The notes under the pieces were generated by a model. That model saw nothing but the letters and a program-made list of their open reading frames with translations. It was not told where the DNA came from and did not search any database. Below are positions 30,896-31,703 of a stretch of 31,703 bases of DNA, piece by piece. The DNA is taken from assembly GCA_937900425.1 (NCBI GenBank), contig CALCDT010000252.1, positions 1-31,703 of the forward strand, in the 5' to 3' direction. Every line of letters starts with the position of its first letter. Position 1 is the first letter of the stretch. The position numbers were made by a program, and so were the translations under genes. Origin of the DNA: an uncultured Alphaproteobacteria bacterium (GTDB lineage Bacteria > Pseudomonadota > Alphaproteobacteria > Rhizobiales > Pleomorphomonadaceae).

Positions 30896-31703
30896 ATGGC
30901 TGAAAGCGAAGTCCGCAATTTCAACATCAATTTCGGGCCGCAGCATCCGGCGGCCCACGGCGTGCTTCGTCTCGTTCTCGAGCTCGACGGCGAGGTCGTG
31001 GACCGTGTCGATCCGCACATCGGCCTGCTGCACCGCGGCACGGAAAAGCTGATCGAAGCGAAGACCTATCTTCAGGCGGTGCCCTATTTCGACCGGCTCG
31101 ACTACGTCGCGCCGATGAACCAGGAACACGCCTTCTGCCTCGCGGTCGAGAAGCTTGCCGGCATCGAGGTGCCGCGCCGGGCCCAGCTGATACGCGTCCT
31201 CTATTCCGAAATCGGCCGCCTGCTCTCCCACCTCCTCAACGTCACGACCCAGGCGATGGACGTCGGCGCGCTGACCCCGCCGCTCTGGGGCTTCGAGCCG
31301 CGCGAGGAACTGATGGTGTTCTACGAGCGCGCCTCGGGCAGCCGCATGCACGCCGCCTATTTCCGCCCGGGCGGCGTCCACCAGGACCTGCCCGACGCCC
31401 TCGTCGAGGACATCTGGGCGTTCTGCGACCCGTTCCTCAAGACCCTCGACGACATCGACGGCCTCCTCACCGAGAACCGCATCTTCAAGCAGCGCAACGT
31501 CGACATCGGTGTCGTCAGCATCGAGGAAGCCTGGGCCTGGGGCTTCTCCGGCGTGATGGTGCGCGGCTCCGGCGCTGCGTGGGACCTGCGCAAGTCGCAG
31601 CCCTACGAGTGCTACGCCGAGATGGACTTCGACATCCCGATCGGCAAGAACGGCGACTGCTACGACCGCTATCTCATCCGCATGGAGGAGATGCGCCAGT
31701 CGG
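30896..31703 (+). CDS. nuoD: NADH-quinone oxidoreductase subunit D, 3' end beyond window
   Basis: The 49 kDa subunit that shapes the quinone-binding site with NuoB. The visible 269 residues include the N-terminal VRNFNINFGPQHPAAHGVLR, DPHIGLLHRGTEKLIEAKTY, YFDRLDYVAPMNQEHAFCLAVEKL, RVLYSEIGRLLSHLLNVTTQ and SGSRMHAAYFRPGGVHQDLP blocks, in the right order and unbroken. The gene continues past the window. ATG 30896 follows CAGGAAG, 106 bases after nuoC. Confidence 0.97.
   Translation, partial: MAESEVRNFNINFGPQHPAAHGVLRLVLELDGEVVDRVDPHIGLLHRGTEKLIEAKTYLQAVPYFDRLDYVAPMNQEHAFCLAVEKLAGIEVPRRAQLIRVLYSEIGRLLSHLLNVTTQAMDVGALTPPLWGFEPREELMVFYERASGSRMHAAYFRPGGVHQDLPDALVEDIWAFCDPFLKTLDDIDGLLTENRIFKQRNVDIGVVSIEEAWAWGFSGVMVRGSGAAWDLRKSQPYECYAEMDFDIPIGKNGDCYDRYLIRMEEMRQS

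Noticed and set aside
1..31703. CRISPR array, tRNA/rRNA genes or insertion sequences
   Set aside because: No regularly spaced repeats, tRNA-like folds, ribosomal RNA sequence or transposase were found on reading both strands.

Overview
The window looks like a chromosomal segment of a high-GC alphaproteobacterium, most likely of the order Hyphomicrobiales (Rhizobiales). The grounds are an RcGTA-type gene transfer agent (GTA) cluster, a FeuP/FeuQ-like two-component system with a small secreted protein in front of it, a Porin_2-type (Omp2/RopA) porin, and the linkage of lytic transglycosylase, dapA and smpB. The species cannot be told from the sequence alone.

Positions 1-15857 hold most of a GTA structural cluster on the + strand. 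In order: the last codons of an upstream gene (probably large terminase), portal, a g3.5-like small membrane protein, prohead protease, major capsid, two head-tail connectors, tail terminator, major tail protein, tail assembly chaperone, tape measure, distal tail protein, hub, NlpC/P60 peptidase and the 1299-residue host-interaction protein. A DUF2793/S74 tail fibre and a holin-like membrane protein follow. No integrase, repressor or replication gene is present in the part seen. Four things stand out. (1) The second chaperone frame (g10.1) has no start codon and is reached by a canonical -1 slippery heptamer, CCCTTTC, followed by a hairpin. (2) An antisense 86-codon gene, with its own Shine-Dalgarno, its own terminator and a FixK/FNR-like palindrome upstream, sits between tape measure and g12. 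(3) A roughly 50% GC segment with an inverted repeat and a translationally coupled small ORF separates g3.5 from the protease. (4) Perfect hairpins lie at 4152-4185, 5539-5560 and 7281-7304.

Positions 15953-18341 form a three-gene set: secreted small protein, OmpR-type response regulator and PhoQ/FeuQ-type sensor kinase. After it come a glycine-zipper lipoprotein with a strong terminator, a diheme cytochrome c, and an abundant-looking acidic porin with a long leader and a strong terminator.

Positions 22139-31703 are housekeeping. They hold a Slt-type lytic transglycosylase (-), divergent from dapA-smpB (+); then on the - strand ilvA (threonine ammonia-lyase with ACT domain), an RDD membrane protein and bpt (N-degron leucyltransferase); and finally the start of the complex I operon nuoA-nuoB-nuoC-nuoD (+), with nuoD cut by the window end. 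No tRNA, rRNA, IS element or CRISPR array was seen.
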